Source: an uncultured Granulosicoccaceae bacterium
Lineage (GTDB): Bacteria > Pseudomonadota > Gammaproteobacteria > Granulosicoccales > Granulosicoccaceae
Length of the DNA: 64,000 nt
Direction: 5' to 3'
Assembly: GCA_937922675.1 (NCBI GenBank)
Contig: CALAJN010000001.1
Span: 124,001-188,000 of the forward strand
In this document: positions 39,008 to 47,403 of the stretch, piece after piece
How positions within the stretch are numbered: the first letter of the stretch is position 1
Layout of the letters: the number at the start of each line of letters is the position of its first letter
Made by a program: the position numbers and the translations under genes
Notes under the pieces: generated by a model
Told to the model about the DNA's origin: nothing
Databases searched by the model: none
Seen by the model: the letters and a program-made list of their open reading frames with translations, nothing else

Positions 39008-40031
39008 GGATGGCAGCAGTGTGGAGTTGCTGAATGCGTTGATCGTGTTCATGAACTTTGTCGGCATCCCGGCCATTACCTATGGCAGTCAACTTGCACT
39101 CGGTGCGTTGGGTCTGACGCTGGTCTACGGCATTCTGCGATTCTCCAACTTTGCCCACGGTGACACCATGGCCTTTGGCGCCATGGTCACCATCCTGTTC
39201 ACCTGGGGCTTGCAGGCGCTTGGTATCTCGTTTGGGCCCTTGCCAACGGCACTTCTGGCTTTGCCTTTCGGCATAGCGGTAACAGCCGTCTGGCTACTCG
39301 CTACCGACCGAGTCATCTACCGTTTTTACAGGCGTCAACGAGCGGTTCCGGTCATCTATCTCATCGCCTCGGCGGGTGTCATGTTTGTGACCAACGGGTT
39401 GGTGCGCTTCATCATCGGCCCGGGGGATCAACGCTTCAGCGATGGCGAGCGGTTCATCATTTCTGTTCGTGAGTTCAAGGCCATGACGGGCCTGCCCGAA
39501 GGCCTTGCGATCAAGACCACTCAAGGCTTGACGGTGGTCACCGCCATCGTGGTGGTTACCCTGTTGTTCTGGTTTTTGAACCGTACACGCACAGGCAAGT
39601 CCATGCGTGCCTATTCGGACAACGAGGATCTCGCCCTGTTGTCAGGCATTGATCCGGAACGCGTCGTCATGGTCACCTGGTTGATTGTGGCAGCGCTTGC
39701 CACCATCGCTGGCACGCTCTACGGTCTGGACAAGACCTTCAAGCCCTTTGTGTATTTTCAATTGTTGTTGCCGATGTTTGCAGCGGCGGTGATTGGCGGT
39801 CTCGGTAGCCCGCTGGGTGCCATTGTCGGTGGGTTTGTGATCGCTTTTGCCGAAGTCATCATTACCTACGCCTGGAAGAAGGTACTCACCTACGCCTTGC
39901 CGGAGGCCTGGGAGCCAAGCGGTCTGATGCAGTTGCTATCGACGGACTACAAGTTTGCTGTGAGCTTTGCTTTGCTGGTTGTGGTGCTGTTGTTCAAGCC
40001 GACCGGTTTGTTCAAGGGGCAGTCATTGTGA
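39000..40031 (+). CDS. ABC transporter permease, LivH type
   Basis: First membrane subunit, 343 residues with about eight helices. The GTG at 39000 was chosen because GGAGGA (38985-38990) lies nine bases upstream; a second GTG at 39021 is in frame. The LivH signatures ALGALGLTLVYGILRFSNFAHGD (key part: FSNFAHGD) and the EAA-like loop AAVIGGLGSPLGAIVGG are intact. It overlaps livF at its start and the next permease by four bases at its end. Confidence 0.92.
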   Translation: MGEDGSSVELLNALIVFMNFVGIPAITYGSQLALGALGLTLVYGILRFSNFAHGDTMAFGAMVTILFTWGLQALGISFGPLPTALLALPFGIAVTAVWLLATDRVIYRFYRRQRAVPVIYLIASAGVMFVTNGLVRFIIGPGDQRFSDGERFIISVREFKAMTGLPEGLAIKTTQGLTVVTAIVVVTLLFWFLNRTRTGKSMRAYSDNEDLALLSGIDPERVVMVTWLIVAALATIAGTLYGLDKTFKPFVYFQLLLPMFAAAVIGGLGSPLGAIVGGFVIAFAEVIITYAWKKVLTYALPEAWEPSGLMQLLSTDYKFAVSFALLVVVLLFKPTGLFKGQSL

Positions 40032-41371
40032 GTGGGGCAAGTGCCAGCAGGCGAGAGGATGGTGCAGGCGCCGGACCCCTGCGCACCACGCTCTTGTTCC
40101 TTTTCGTGTTTGGGCTGATCGTGGGTACCGGACTGGTGCAGAGTTGGAACACAGCGCTGGTCATTTTAGGCATGGGGCTGGTCAGTGCGATCATGGCGCT
40201 GGGTGTCAATCTGCAGTGGGGCTTTGCAGGCTTGTTCAACGTGGGCATCATGGGCTTTGCGGCCCTTGGTGGACTCGCTGCGGTGCTGATTGCCATGCCA
40301 CCGACTCCGGGGGCGTTTTCTGCCGGTGGCCCACGTGTGCTAATTGCCTTGTCGATCGGGGCGGCCACCGTCATCGCAGCGATTGCGGTATGGCGCAGAC
40401 TCTCGCCGGGTTGGTTACGTGGGCTTGCCGTATTCGTACTGCTGTTGATCGGTGCGGTGGTGTTTCGGCGGGTGTTTGACCCCGGTGTCGCGAGCATCGA
40501 GGCGGTGAACCCGGCAGGTACAGGTTATCTTGGGGGGCTGGGTTTGCCGGTGCTGCTTGCATGGCCTGTGGGTGGCTTGCTCGCGGCGGGCGCTGCCTGG
40601 TTGATCGGCAAGACCGCCCTCGGCTTGCGCTCTGATTATCTGGCTATAGCCACGCTCGGGATCTCGGAGATCGTTATCGCTGTGCTCAAGAACGAGGACT
40701 GGCTTTCGCGTGGTGTCAAGAACGTGGTCGGTATACCGCGGCCTGTTCCGTATGAGATTGACTTGCAGCGAGATCCTGCGTTCATCGAGCGTGCAACAGG
40801 CTACGGACTGGATCCTGTAACAGCATCGACGTTGACCGTAAAACTGCTGTACGCAGGTTTGTTTGCTGTTGTGCTGGTGATCCTGCTTGTCTTCGCGCAG
40901 CGCGCCTTGCACAGCCCCTGGGGACGTATGATGCGCGCTATCCGCGACAATGAGACAGCGGCGGCTGCGATGGGCAAGGACGTCACGGCACGTCACCTGC
41001 AGGTGTTTGTGCTCGGCTCGATGATCTGCGGTATCGCCGGAGCCATGCTCACCACCCTCGATGGTCAGCTCACGCCTGGCTCCTACCAACCGCTGCGCTT
41101 TACCTTTTTGATCTGGATCATGGTGATTGTTGGTGGCTCGGGCAATAACTTCGGTGCGGTACTGGGTGGCTTTCTGATCTGGTGGCTCTGGGTGCAGGTT
41201 GAACCAATGGGTTTGTGGCTGATGCAGTTCATCACCAGCGGCATGGCAGATGGCAGTGCGCTCAAGGCTCATCTGCTTGCCGGTGCAGCGCACATGCGCC
41301 TGATGACCATGGGGGCGATCCTGTTGGTGGTGCTCAGATTCTCGCCACGTGGCTTGTTACCTGGACGCTGA
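40028..41371 (+). CDS. ABC transporter permease, LivM type
   Basis: Second membrane subunit, 447 residues, longer than most LivM proteins because of an extra hydrophobic region near residues 105-150 that adds helices. LivM marks include LGVNLQWGFAGLFNVG, GLRSDYLAIATLGISEI and AIRDNETAAAAMGKDV. The GTG start overlaps the previous gene (GTGA). With the binding protein and two ATPases the importer is complete. No terminator was found after it. Confidence 0.92.
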   Translation: MSGASASRREDGAGAGPLRTTLLFLFVFGLIVGTGLVQSWNTALVILGMGLVSAIMALGVNLQWGFAGLFNVGIMGFAALGGLAAVLIAMPPTPGAFSAGGPRVLIALSIGAATVIAAIAVWRRLSPGWLRGLAVFVLLLIGAVVFRRVFDPGVASIEAVNPAGTGYLGGLGLPVLLAWPVGGLLAAGAAWLIGKTALGLRSDYLAIATLGISEIVIAVLKNEDWLSRGVKNVVGIPRPVPYEIDLQRDPAFIERATGYGLDPVTASTLTVKLLYAGLFAVVLVILLVFAQRALHSPWGRMMRAIRDNETAAAAMGKDVTARHLQVFVLGSMICGIAGAMLTTLDGQLTPGSYQPLRFTFLIWIMVIVGGSGNNFGAVLGGFLIWWLWVQVEPMGLWLMQFITSGMADGSALKAHLLAGAAHMRLMTMGAILLVVLRFSPRGLLPGR

Positions 41372-41428
41372 TGGAGAGCGTTGCTCAGCTCAAGGCCAAT
41401 GTCTCCATCATTCCTGTTGACACAGCTG

Positions 41429-41903
41429 TCACCAACTCTCGTGTATCGAGAATGACACACGACTCAACAGAACATGCACCTGGTCACACTGGATCGTGTT
41501 CTGCCGCCCGACAATTGCCAGTCTTGTCAGTCCTGCGTTGCCGTAGAGCGGACTGATATCTATGATGTCATTGTTGAACAGATGTACGTCTGCAAGTGTT
41601 GGCGTGTTGGCGTGTTGGCGTGTTGGCGAGCGCAGAGATATCTGAGATCTTGTTGTAGTTGAAATCGACCGACACGAGGCTCGTAAGGTTCTTGAGTGGT
41701 GAAAGATCCGAGATCTCGTTGAACGTGAATGCTACGGTCTGCAGATGTTCGAGTGCTGCCAGATCATCCATGTTGGAGACCGTATTCATGTTTGACTGCA
41801 GTTCTTGCAATTGAGGTGCGTTGGAGATCCTCTGCAAGCTGGTTGTCCTGTTATTGGCAAGAGAGCTTTTGGATTTGTTGCTCATTTTTATAGCCGCCCT
41901 CAT
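41429..41903 (-). pseudogene. Leucine-rich-repeat gene, frame broken by an octanucleotide repeat
   Basis: From the ATG at 41903 (or 41885) the frame encodes an LRR protein with 22-residue repeats, for example LAALEHLQTVAFTFNEISDL and LKNLTSLVSVDFNYNKISDI. At 41627 it enters four tandem GCCAACAC units (minus-strand view) and then stops at 41568. Another frame continues after the repeat with LADVHLFNNDIIDISPL, a typical next LRR, and stops at 41429. With two units instead of four the frames join and the repeat length is again exactly 22 residues, giving about 152 residues. Five units also restore the frame. No signal peptide is seen, so the protein could be cytoplasmic or N-terminally truncated. 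Confidence 0.75.
41596..41627 (+). repeat. Four tandem copies of GTGTTGGC
   Basis: Perfect 8-base units at 41596-41603, 41604-41611, 41612-41619 and 41620-41627. Because 8 is not a multiple of 3, each gain or loss of a unit shifts the LRR frame on the minus strand. Such repeats change length by slipped-strand mispairing. Confidence 0.97.
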
Positions 41904-42250
41904 ACAGCGTATTTTTTATACATCGATCCAGCGTGTCAGCTGACAGCCGAGCTTAGCTGAGTGTTTCGCTCTCTACACTTCGCATGGCGCGAGCCAGTGA
42001 CTCAGAAAACGCTCGCGTCTGACGCCGCCTCGGCAAGCGCTTTGATATCCGTGTTGTGGATGGCGTCATGGCGGCTACCCGGTTGGCTACGGCTGTGCTC
42101 TAGCTCACCCCGGCGAGGGCTGGAATGAGTCCCGAGGGAATGCCTCTGCGCAGAGCCTTGATGCACATTTGCGGTGCCTGGCCGGGCTGAATGGCTCTCG
42201 CTCGCGTAGGATTCAGGTACTGACTGTCTTGCCGTATAGAGGCTCCTCGT
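41904..42250. other. 347-base gap between the LRR gene and glcD
   Basis: Divergent intergenic region holding the start regions of the LRR gene (minus) and glcD (plus). No open frame with recognisable motifs and no LRR sequence continues into it. An AT-rich stretch (about 41910-41925) lies next to the LRR start. I could not fix promoters. Confidence 0.4.
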
Positions 42251-43735
42251 ATGGAAATGCCCGTACCGTCCAGTGAGATCATCGCCCGCAAAGCGGCGAT
42301 ACTCGACCGATTTCGTACCGTACTGCCTGTCGAAGCCGTGATTTCCGAGCCGGCTGAGACCCGCGCCTACGAGTGTGACGCGCTCGCGGCCTACCGCTGT
42401 CCGCCGCTTGCAGCTGTGCTGCCATCCTCCACAGCCGAAGTGGCAGCGGTGCTCAAGATCTGCCATGAGGAGGGTGTGCCCGTGGTGCCGCGCGGATCCG
42501 GTACGTCACTCTCTGGCGGTGCATTGCCGACCGCTGATGCGGTGATCCTCGGGGTATCCAAACTCGCCGATGTGCTCGAGACGGACTACGATAATCGCTA
42601 TATCAGGGTGCAGACCGGGCGCACCAATCTGTCGGTGACAGGAGCGGTTGAGCAGGACGATTTTTTCTACGCGCCAGACCCGTCCAGCCAGCTTGCCTGT
42701 GCCATCGCCGGCAATATCGCCATGAACTCCGGTGGCGCGCATTGCCTCAAGTACGGCGTCACGACAAACAATTTGCTCGGCGTCACCATGGTCACTATGC
42801 AGGGCGAGATCATCGAGCTCGGTGGTGCGCACCTTGATGCGCCAGGCTACGATTGGCTCGGTATCATCTGTGGGAGTGAAGGGCAGCTGGGGGTGGTGAC
42901 CGAGGCCACACTGCGTATCCTGCGCAAACCCGAAGGTGCCCGGCCTGTATTGATTGGCTACGACAGCAATGAGACCGCAGGCGCTTGTGTGGCAGATATC
43001 ATTCGTGCCGGCGTCTTGCCGGTGGCTATCGAGTTCATGGATCGTCCGTGTATAGAAGCCTGCGAGGCCTTTGCGCACGCAGGCTACCCGCAAGTGGAGG
43101 CCTTGTTGATCGTTGAGGTGGAGGGCAGCGAAGCCGAGATTCAGGAGCAGCTGAGCAAGATTGTGGCAATTGCGCGCAAACACAATCCGGTTGAGGTGCG
43201 CGAGAGCGCCAGTGAAGAGGAGTCGATGCTGATATGGAAGGGCCGCAAGTCCGCTTTTGGCGCGATGGGGCAGATAAATGATTACATTTGTCTTGACGGC
43301 ACCATACCGGTGTCAGAGTTGCCTTATACATTGAGGCGTATCGGTGAGCTATCCGAGGAGTATGGCCTCAAGGTCGCCAACGTGTTCCATGCGGGCGATG
43401 GCAACATGCACCCGCTGATCCTGTTCGATGCGAACAAGCCCGGTGACCTTGAAATCTGCGAAGCCCTGGGCGCCGAGATTCTCAAACTCTGTGTTGAAGT
43501 GGGAGGTTGTTTGTCAGGAGAGCATGGGGTAGGGGTGGAAAAACGCGATTTGATGACCGCCCAATACACGGATGATGATCTGGAGATTCAGATGCAAGTC
43601 AAGGATGTGTTTGATCCTGCCTGGTTGTTGAACCCTGCCAAGGTTTTTCCGCTTGCCAGTAGCGAGTCTCGCCGCAGTGGTGACGTGGAAGAGGTAAGCA
43701 CTGTCTACAACGCATCTGAAACTGCAGCCGCCTGA
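42251..43735 (+). CDS. glcD: Glycolate oxidase FAD-binding subunit GlcD
   Basis: FAD-linked subunit that oxidises glycolate to glyoxylate. 494 residues. The PCMH-type FAD domain shows VVPRGSGTSLSGGALP, the SSQLACAIAGNIAMNSGG stretch and LGIICGSEGQLGVVTEATL. The C-terminal domain has NVFHAGDGNMHPLILFD and GGCLSGEHGVGVEKRD, both typical of GlcD. The ATG at 42251 starts the usual N-terminus. glcE follows after seven bases. FAD-type relatives that oxidise D-lactate are similar, but the adjacent glcE favours glycolate oxidase. Confidence 0.93.
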   Translation: MEMPVPSSEIIARKAAILDRFRTVLPVEAVISEPAETRAYECDALAAYRCPPLAAVLPSSTAEVAAVLKICHEEGVPVVPRGSGTSLSGGALPTADAVILGVSKLADVLETDYDNRYIRVQTGRTNLSVTGAVEQDDFFYAPDPSSQLACAIAGNIAMNSGGAHCLKYGVTTNNLLGVTMVTMQGEIIELGGAHLDAPGYDWLGIICGSEGQLGVVTEATLRILRKPEGARPVLIGYDSNETAGACVADIIRAGVLPVAIEFMDRPCIEACEAFAHAGYPQVEALLIVEVEGSEAEIQEQLSKIVAIARKHNPVEVRESASEEESMLIWKGRKSAFGAMGQINDYICLDGTIPVSELPYTLRRIGELSEEYGLKVANVFHAGDGNMHPLILFDANKPGDLEICEALGAEILKLCVEVGGCLSGEHGVGVEKRDLMTAQYTDDDLEIQMQVKDVFDPAWLLNPAKVFPLASSESRRSGDVEEVSTVYNASETAAA

Positions 43736-43742
43736 AGCCAAC

Positions 43743-44921
43743 ATGCACGAACCAACAGATGAGGAGGGTCTTGCGGCCCTTGTGCGGGACGCAAGGGACT
43801 CGGAGTCGCCGCTGGCGATACAAGGAGGCAATACACGCGCAGGTTTCGGTCGTTCGGTCGACGGCACGCCCCTGACAACCAGAGCACTCACCGGCATCAC
43901 CTTGTACGAGCCGGGTGCGCTTACGCTGGTAGCCCGCGCAGGTACGCCGCTGAGCGAGATTGAATCAGCCGTTGCAGCCGAAGGCCAGATGCTGCCGTTT
44001 GAAGCGCCTCTGTGGGCCCGGATGCTGGGCAACGAGCCCGCAGCTGAATCCACTATCGGAGGTGTGGTTGCAACCAATGCCTCAGGGCCTCGCCGTATTC
44101 TGGCTGGAGCCTGTCGCGATAGTCTGATTGGTGTTCGCTTTGTAGACGGCTCAGGCCGTGTACTCAAGAACGGGGGGCGGGTGATGAAGAACGTCACTGG
44201 CTACGATCTGGTGAAGCTGATGTGCGGAAGCCACGGGACACTGGGTGTTCTCACCGAGGTGTCGCTCAAACTGCTCCCCGCACCACAGAAGACGGTAACG
44301 CTGAGTATCCACGGGCTCGATGATGTCCGGGCGGTGCGAGCGATGAGTGCGGCACTCGGCTCGCCATTCAACGTGTCTGGCGCCACGCACTCGCCACAGG
44401 GAGCGCGCGGCGATGCGATGACCTGTTTGCGTCTGGAAGGATTGTCGGCGTCGGTTGATTATCGGGCGGCGGAGCTTGCAAACACGCTCGCTGAGTTTGG
44501 AGCGCTGGAGCTTGATGAGGATGCCGCCTCTGTGCAAGAGACGTGGCGCTCGGCCCGTGATGTCAAGGTCATGGCTGCGAGTGAGGGCAGTGACGTCTGG
44601 CGTGTATCGACAAAACCGAGCGACGGACCGGCCGTTGCCGCGAAGTTCGGTAACTCCCGAACTTTCTATGACTGGGGTGGTGGGCTTGTGTGGTTGGCGG
44701 TGGAGTCTGGTACCGATGTGCGTCGTGAGCTTTCGGGCGTGGCCAGTGGCCATGCCACGCTCTTCCGAGCCTCTGACGAGACGCGCGAGGCACTGGGCGT
44801 CTTCGAGCCCGAGGTCGCGCCTCTGGCGAAGATAAGTGAGGACCTTCGCCATGAGTTTGATCCCGCCGGCGTCCTCAACCGAGCACGTATGGCGTCTGCC
44901 AGGACCGTGGCCGCAGCCTGA
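43743..44921 (+). CDS. glcE: Glycolate oxidase subunit GlcE
   Basis: Second FAD-domain subunit of glycolate oxidase, 392 residues. Visible parts are IQGGNTRAGFGR, the GTPLSEIESAVAAEGQMLPFE loop (core: EGQMLPFE), ATNASGPRRI and the GRVMKNVTGYDLVKLMCGSHG signature. The iron-sulfur subunit glcF, which usually follows, is absent: a tRNA gene comes next. The complex therefore needs a glcF elsewhere in the genome or another electron carrier. Confidence 0.92.
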   Translation: MHEPTDEEGLAALVRDARDSESPLAIQGGNTRAGFGRSVDGTPLTTRALTGITLYEPGALTLVARAGTPLSEIESAVAAEGQMLPFEAPLWARMLGNEPAAESTIGGVVATNASGPRRILAGACRDSLIGVRFVDGSGRVLKNGGRVMKNVTGYDLVKLMCGSHGTLGVLTEVSLKLLPAPQKTVTLSIHGLDDVRAVRAMSAALGSPFNVSGATHSPQGARGDAMTCLRLEGLSASVDYRAAELANTLAEFGALELDEDAASVQETWRSARDVKVMAASEGSDVWRVSTKPSDGPAVAAKFGNSRTFYDWGGGLVWLAVESGTDVRRELSGVASGHATLFRASDETREALGVFEPEVAPLAKISEDLRHEFDPAGVLNRARMASARTVAAA

Positions 44922-44980
44922 TGGGGTGACCGATTCGCTACTTTAACTTCTACCTTTGAAGAATAAACTTCACCCACGGC

Positions 44981-45009
44981 TTGTTCTTGTCGTCCTAACT
45001 CCCTATACT
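44981..45009 (+). promoter_or_regulatory. Candidate promoter of tRNA-fMet
   Basis: TTGTTC (44981-44986), a 17-base spacer and TATACT (45004-45009) lie 14 bases before the tRNA. The -10 box matches five of six positions, the -35 only the first three. Confidence 0.5.
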
Positions 45010-45022
45010 CGTTCAGATCGGC

Positions 45023-45099
45023 TGCGGGGTGGAGCAGTCTGGCAGCTCGTCGGGCTCATAACCCGAAGGTCGCAGGTTCGAATCCTGCCCCCGCTACCA
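45023..45099 (+). tRNA. Initiator tRNA-fMet (CAT anticodon)
   Basis: 77 bases with encoded CCA. The anticodon CAT lies in loop CTCATAA closed by the three G-C pairs GGG/CCC typical of initiators, and the D stem carries the initiator-type A11-U24 pair. The first base pair is mismatched as needed for formylation, but as U1-U72 instead of the usual C1-A72. In relatives this tRNA lies next to rimP; here six kilobases separate them. Confidence 0.96.
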
Positions 45100-45122
45100 A
45101 GTCGATTTCCGGGAAGCACATC

Positions 45123-45146
45123 AGCCGCTTGCAGAGCGGCTTTTTT
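45123..45146 (+). terminator. Rho-independent terminator of tRNA-fMet
   Basis: Stem AGCCGCT (45123-45129) / AGCGGCT (45135-45141) with loop TGCAG, followed by a run of T to 45146. It lies 24 bases after the tRNA. Confidence 0.92.
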
Positions 45147-45325
45147 GTGCCTGACAGGTTCTGGTTGTAGTCACAGGTGCTGTCACCGCGGCCCGTTTTG
45201 CTGTGTGCTTACCGACGTTGCAACCGTACTGCTCGTCGTGACTATCGTGCGCGTTCCATGAGTCGAGGCAGCTACCTCCATGTAGCGGCCTGTAGTTGGC
45301 TCTGCAGCTCGATACTTGCTCCGCG

Positions 45326-46774
45326 TCAGTTGCGCTTGTAGACCCGTACGTAGTCTATTTCGAGCGCGGGGTTTGACCAGTTGTCGATATCTGACTGCGT
45401 GGGGAAGTAGTTGCCGGGATCGCGGCCGAGCCCGCCTGCGTTGGCTGGGAAGTTGGTCCAGTTGCCACCGATGGCCAGATTCATGATCAGGTAGAGCGGT
45501 TCGTAATTGACCTCGTTCGAGTCAAGCGTGCTCACGACCTGCCCATCGATCAACCACTCAACCCGACCGGGCTCCCAGCGCACTGCATACACGTGGTAAT
45601 TACGGCTGTAGTCAGTGCCAGTGTAGACCTGGCCTGAAGGGTAGGGCTTGAGGAAGTTGGCGTCACCCCCGTAGGTCGGGCTGACGTTCTTGAAAAAGTG
45701 GAATGAGGTGTAGACGTACTGCGGCGCGTGACCGAGATTCTCCATGATGTCGATCTCGGTGCGTTGTGTGTCCTCATAGGCCCGGCGGCGCTCGTGAAAA
45801 AGCCAGAATGCAGGGAAGGTGCCTTCTTGCCTCGGGATCTTGATACGAGCCTCGTAGTAGCCGTAGCGCTGGCTGAACTTTTCATAGGTAGACATCGAGC
45901 CGGAGAGGAAGGGCTGTTGCCTTGCGATGTCGCGCAGCGGCCCGTAGCTCAGATCGGTATTGGCGTTCTTGAGGGGGTTGCGTAGTGCCCGTATCGCAAG
46001 CCGCGATCCATCCAGCTCGAACGGATTTGGCAGCGTTGCAATGAGGTCGCGGTGCTCGGAGTCTTGTGTCAGTGGATTTACATAGAACTGGTCTTCGCCG
46101 TTGATCAGGCGGTACTCATAACGCTCGCCGTTGTACTCACCGTCCCATTTCAGCTGTGTGTTCCACCGGTTGCTGTTCAGGCTTGTGTTGTTGAACTCGT
46201 CGCTGAATACCAGCTCGTAGCCAGGTTTTTGATAGACCTCGTTGTAGGCCCAGGATGCCGGGTCGATCAAACCGCTGTCGCTGCTGACTGGTGTGGGAGC
46301 GCTGACAACAGGTGTACTGGATGCGGGTGCAGTGACTGCCGATGCACCCGGATCATCATTCTGAGGCGCTGGTGCCGCGGCCGGGATCCCCGGCGTTGCT
46401 TGAGCCTCGAATTGTTGGCCGATGCCATCAGGGCCGAAGGCGGAGACGCTGGTCACATAAATCTTCAGTGTCTGAGACTGAGCCGAGTATTGTCCGTCTG
46501 CGCTGATGGACTTGACGGTGACCGAATGATCTCCTACCCACAGATTGGCGCTGACGTAGGAGGGGCCACTCGCTGTGCCGGCAAACGCTCCGTCCACAGT
46601 GACTTCGTACCGGACGGCGTCTGCAACAGGGTCCCATTGCCACATGACGGTTCCGGAGCCGAGGTCTGTGGCTCGAAAACCACCGGGCGCATCGATGGCC
46701 AGGGCAGTAGAGGCAAAAGAGCTGAGCGCGAGGAAGACAAGACTCGCAAACGCCAAACGGATCGAACAGAGCAT
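45326..46774 (-). CDS. Secreted GH16 family glycoside hydrolase
   Basis: Exported glycanase of 482 residues. A signal peptide (1-26, ending STALA) is followed by a fibronectin-III-like domain (about 28-110), a linker rich in A, P, S and T (about 122-168) and a GH16 domain (about 180-482). The catalytic ExDxxE motif is E340-I-D342-I-M-E345: E340 nucleophile, E345 acid/base. GH16 enzymes cleave beta-1,3/1,4-glucans or sulfated galactans; the exact substrate cannot be read, and the WDGEYNGERYEYR loop does not settle it. ATG 46774 is preferred over an upstream start at 46987 because it begins the signal peptide. Confidence 0.92.
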   Translation of the reverse strand: MLCSIRLAFASLVFLALSSFASTALAIDAPGGFRATDLGSGTVMWQWDPVADAVRYEVTVDGAFAGTASGPSYVSANLWVGDHSVTVKSISADGQYSAQSQTLKIYVTSVSAFGPDGIGQQFEAQATPGIPAAAPAPQNDDPGASAVTAPASSTPVVSAPTPVSSDSGLIDPASWAYNEVYQKPGYELVFSDEFNNTSLNSNRWNTQLKWDGEYNGERYEYRLINGEDQFYVNPLTQDSEHRDLIATLPNPFELDGSRLAIRALRNPLKNANTDLSYGPLRDIARQQPFLSGSMSTYEKFSQRYGYYEARIKIPRQEGTFPAFWLFHERRRAYEDTQRTEIDIMENLGHAPQYVYTSFHFFKNVSPTYGGDANFLKPYPSGQVYTGTDYSRNYHVYAVRWEPGRVEWLIDGQVVSTLDSNEVNYEPLYLIMNLAIGGNWTNFPANAGGLGRDPGNYFPTQSDIDNWSNPALEIDYVRVYKRN

Positions 46775-46969
46775 CGTTGTACAAGTACCAAAAAGTTGAA
46801 TAGTCGCTTGGACTAAAGCCCAGGCGTTTCTCGTTGCAGCGACGCGAATGATAGAAGTTATTCGAACGTGAAATGCTCGGGTTTCCAGTTTGTAGTGATT
46901 GTCGGGAGTTGCTCCGGCCCATGTGGTCTTCAATCCTCGATCACGAGTTTCTTGAAGGGTCAAAGTTTC

Positions 46970-46998
46970 ATTACAACGCGCACACAAACAAGTGACAA
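46970..46998 (-). promoter_or_regulatory. Sigma-70-type promoter for the GH16 gene
   Basis: On the minus strand TTGTCA (46998-46993), a 17-base spacer and TGTAAT (46975-46970) each match five of six consensus bases. Transcription would start near 46963, giving a leader of about 190 bases before the ATG at 46774. Confidence 0.65.
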
Positions 46999-47075
46999 AG
47001 TTGTATTACGTAAGCTGTAGGTGACACTTTCCGTTAGCAGTTGTCTGGCCTCTTGTCCAACAACAGAGGGTTTCA

Positions 47076-47140
47076 CAGCTCAGAGAGCTGCTGGCCAGGC
47101 TCACACAGCTGACTCGATGTTGTTTCACATTGAGAATGTG
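47076..47140. promoter_or_regulatory. Two 6-3-6 inverted repeats, possible operators
   Basis: CAGCTC-AGA-GAGCTG (47076-47090) and CACATT-GAG-AATGTG (47126-47140) are both perfect, with centres 50 bases apart, about five helical turns. They lie upstream of the GH16 promoter and just before a small plus-strand frame. No T run follows either, so they look more like protein-binding sites than terminators. The binding factor is unknown. Confidence 0.35.
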
Positions 47141-47193
47141 CAAGCGTCCAACCTCATTTCGTGAGTTGCGTATCTATGTCAGGAGGGTGTGAA

Positions 47194-47403
47194 ATGAGAC
47201 TTGGTTCACAGATGCATACCTTGACCAAGAGAAAGCTTACGAAGCGCACGAGCACTTGGTTCAGGTTCAGGCGAGCGATCGAGCACAAGGCAGCAACCAC
47301 GGATGCTCAGTCTGCGGGTCAAAAGGCGTGCACACTTCAGTTGAAACTCGTGATTCAGCGGCCTGCGTTTGGAAAAAACAGCTGTTGTCCGTCCAGTCTG
47401 TAA
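47194..47403 (+). CDS. Possible small basic protein of unknown function
   Basis: Open frame of 69 residues with an AGGAGG motif seven bases before its ATG, the best ribosome-binding site in this part. The product is rich in lysine, arginine and threonine (TLTKRKLTKRTSTWFRFRR). No signal peptide, membrane segment or known motif is seen. Its last 49 bases overlap the end of the convergent tupA gene, which argues against it. It may be chance. Confidence 0.3.
   Translation: MRLGSQMHTLTKRKLTKRTSTWFRFRRAIEHKAATTDAQSAGQKACTLQLKLVIQRPAFGKNSCCPSSL

Larger units (their letters stand above)
46775..47193. other. 419-base upstream region of the GH16 gene
   Basis: Contains the GH16 promoter with an expected leader of about 190 bases, and two inverted repeats at 47076-47140. 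No gene with recognisable motifs was found in it. A small open frame starts at its right end. Confidence 0.45.

Noticed and set aside
41596-41627. GTGTTGGC array as a CRISPR
   Set aside because: Units are 8 bases long and directly adjacent, with no spacers and no cas genes.
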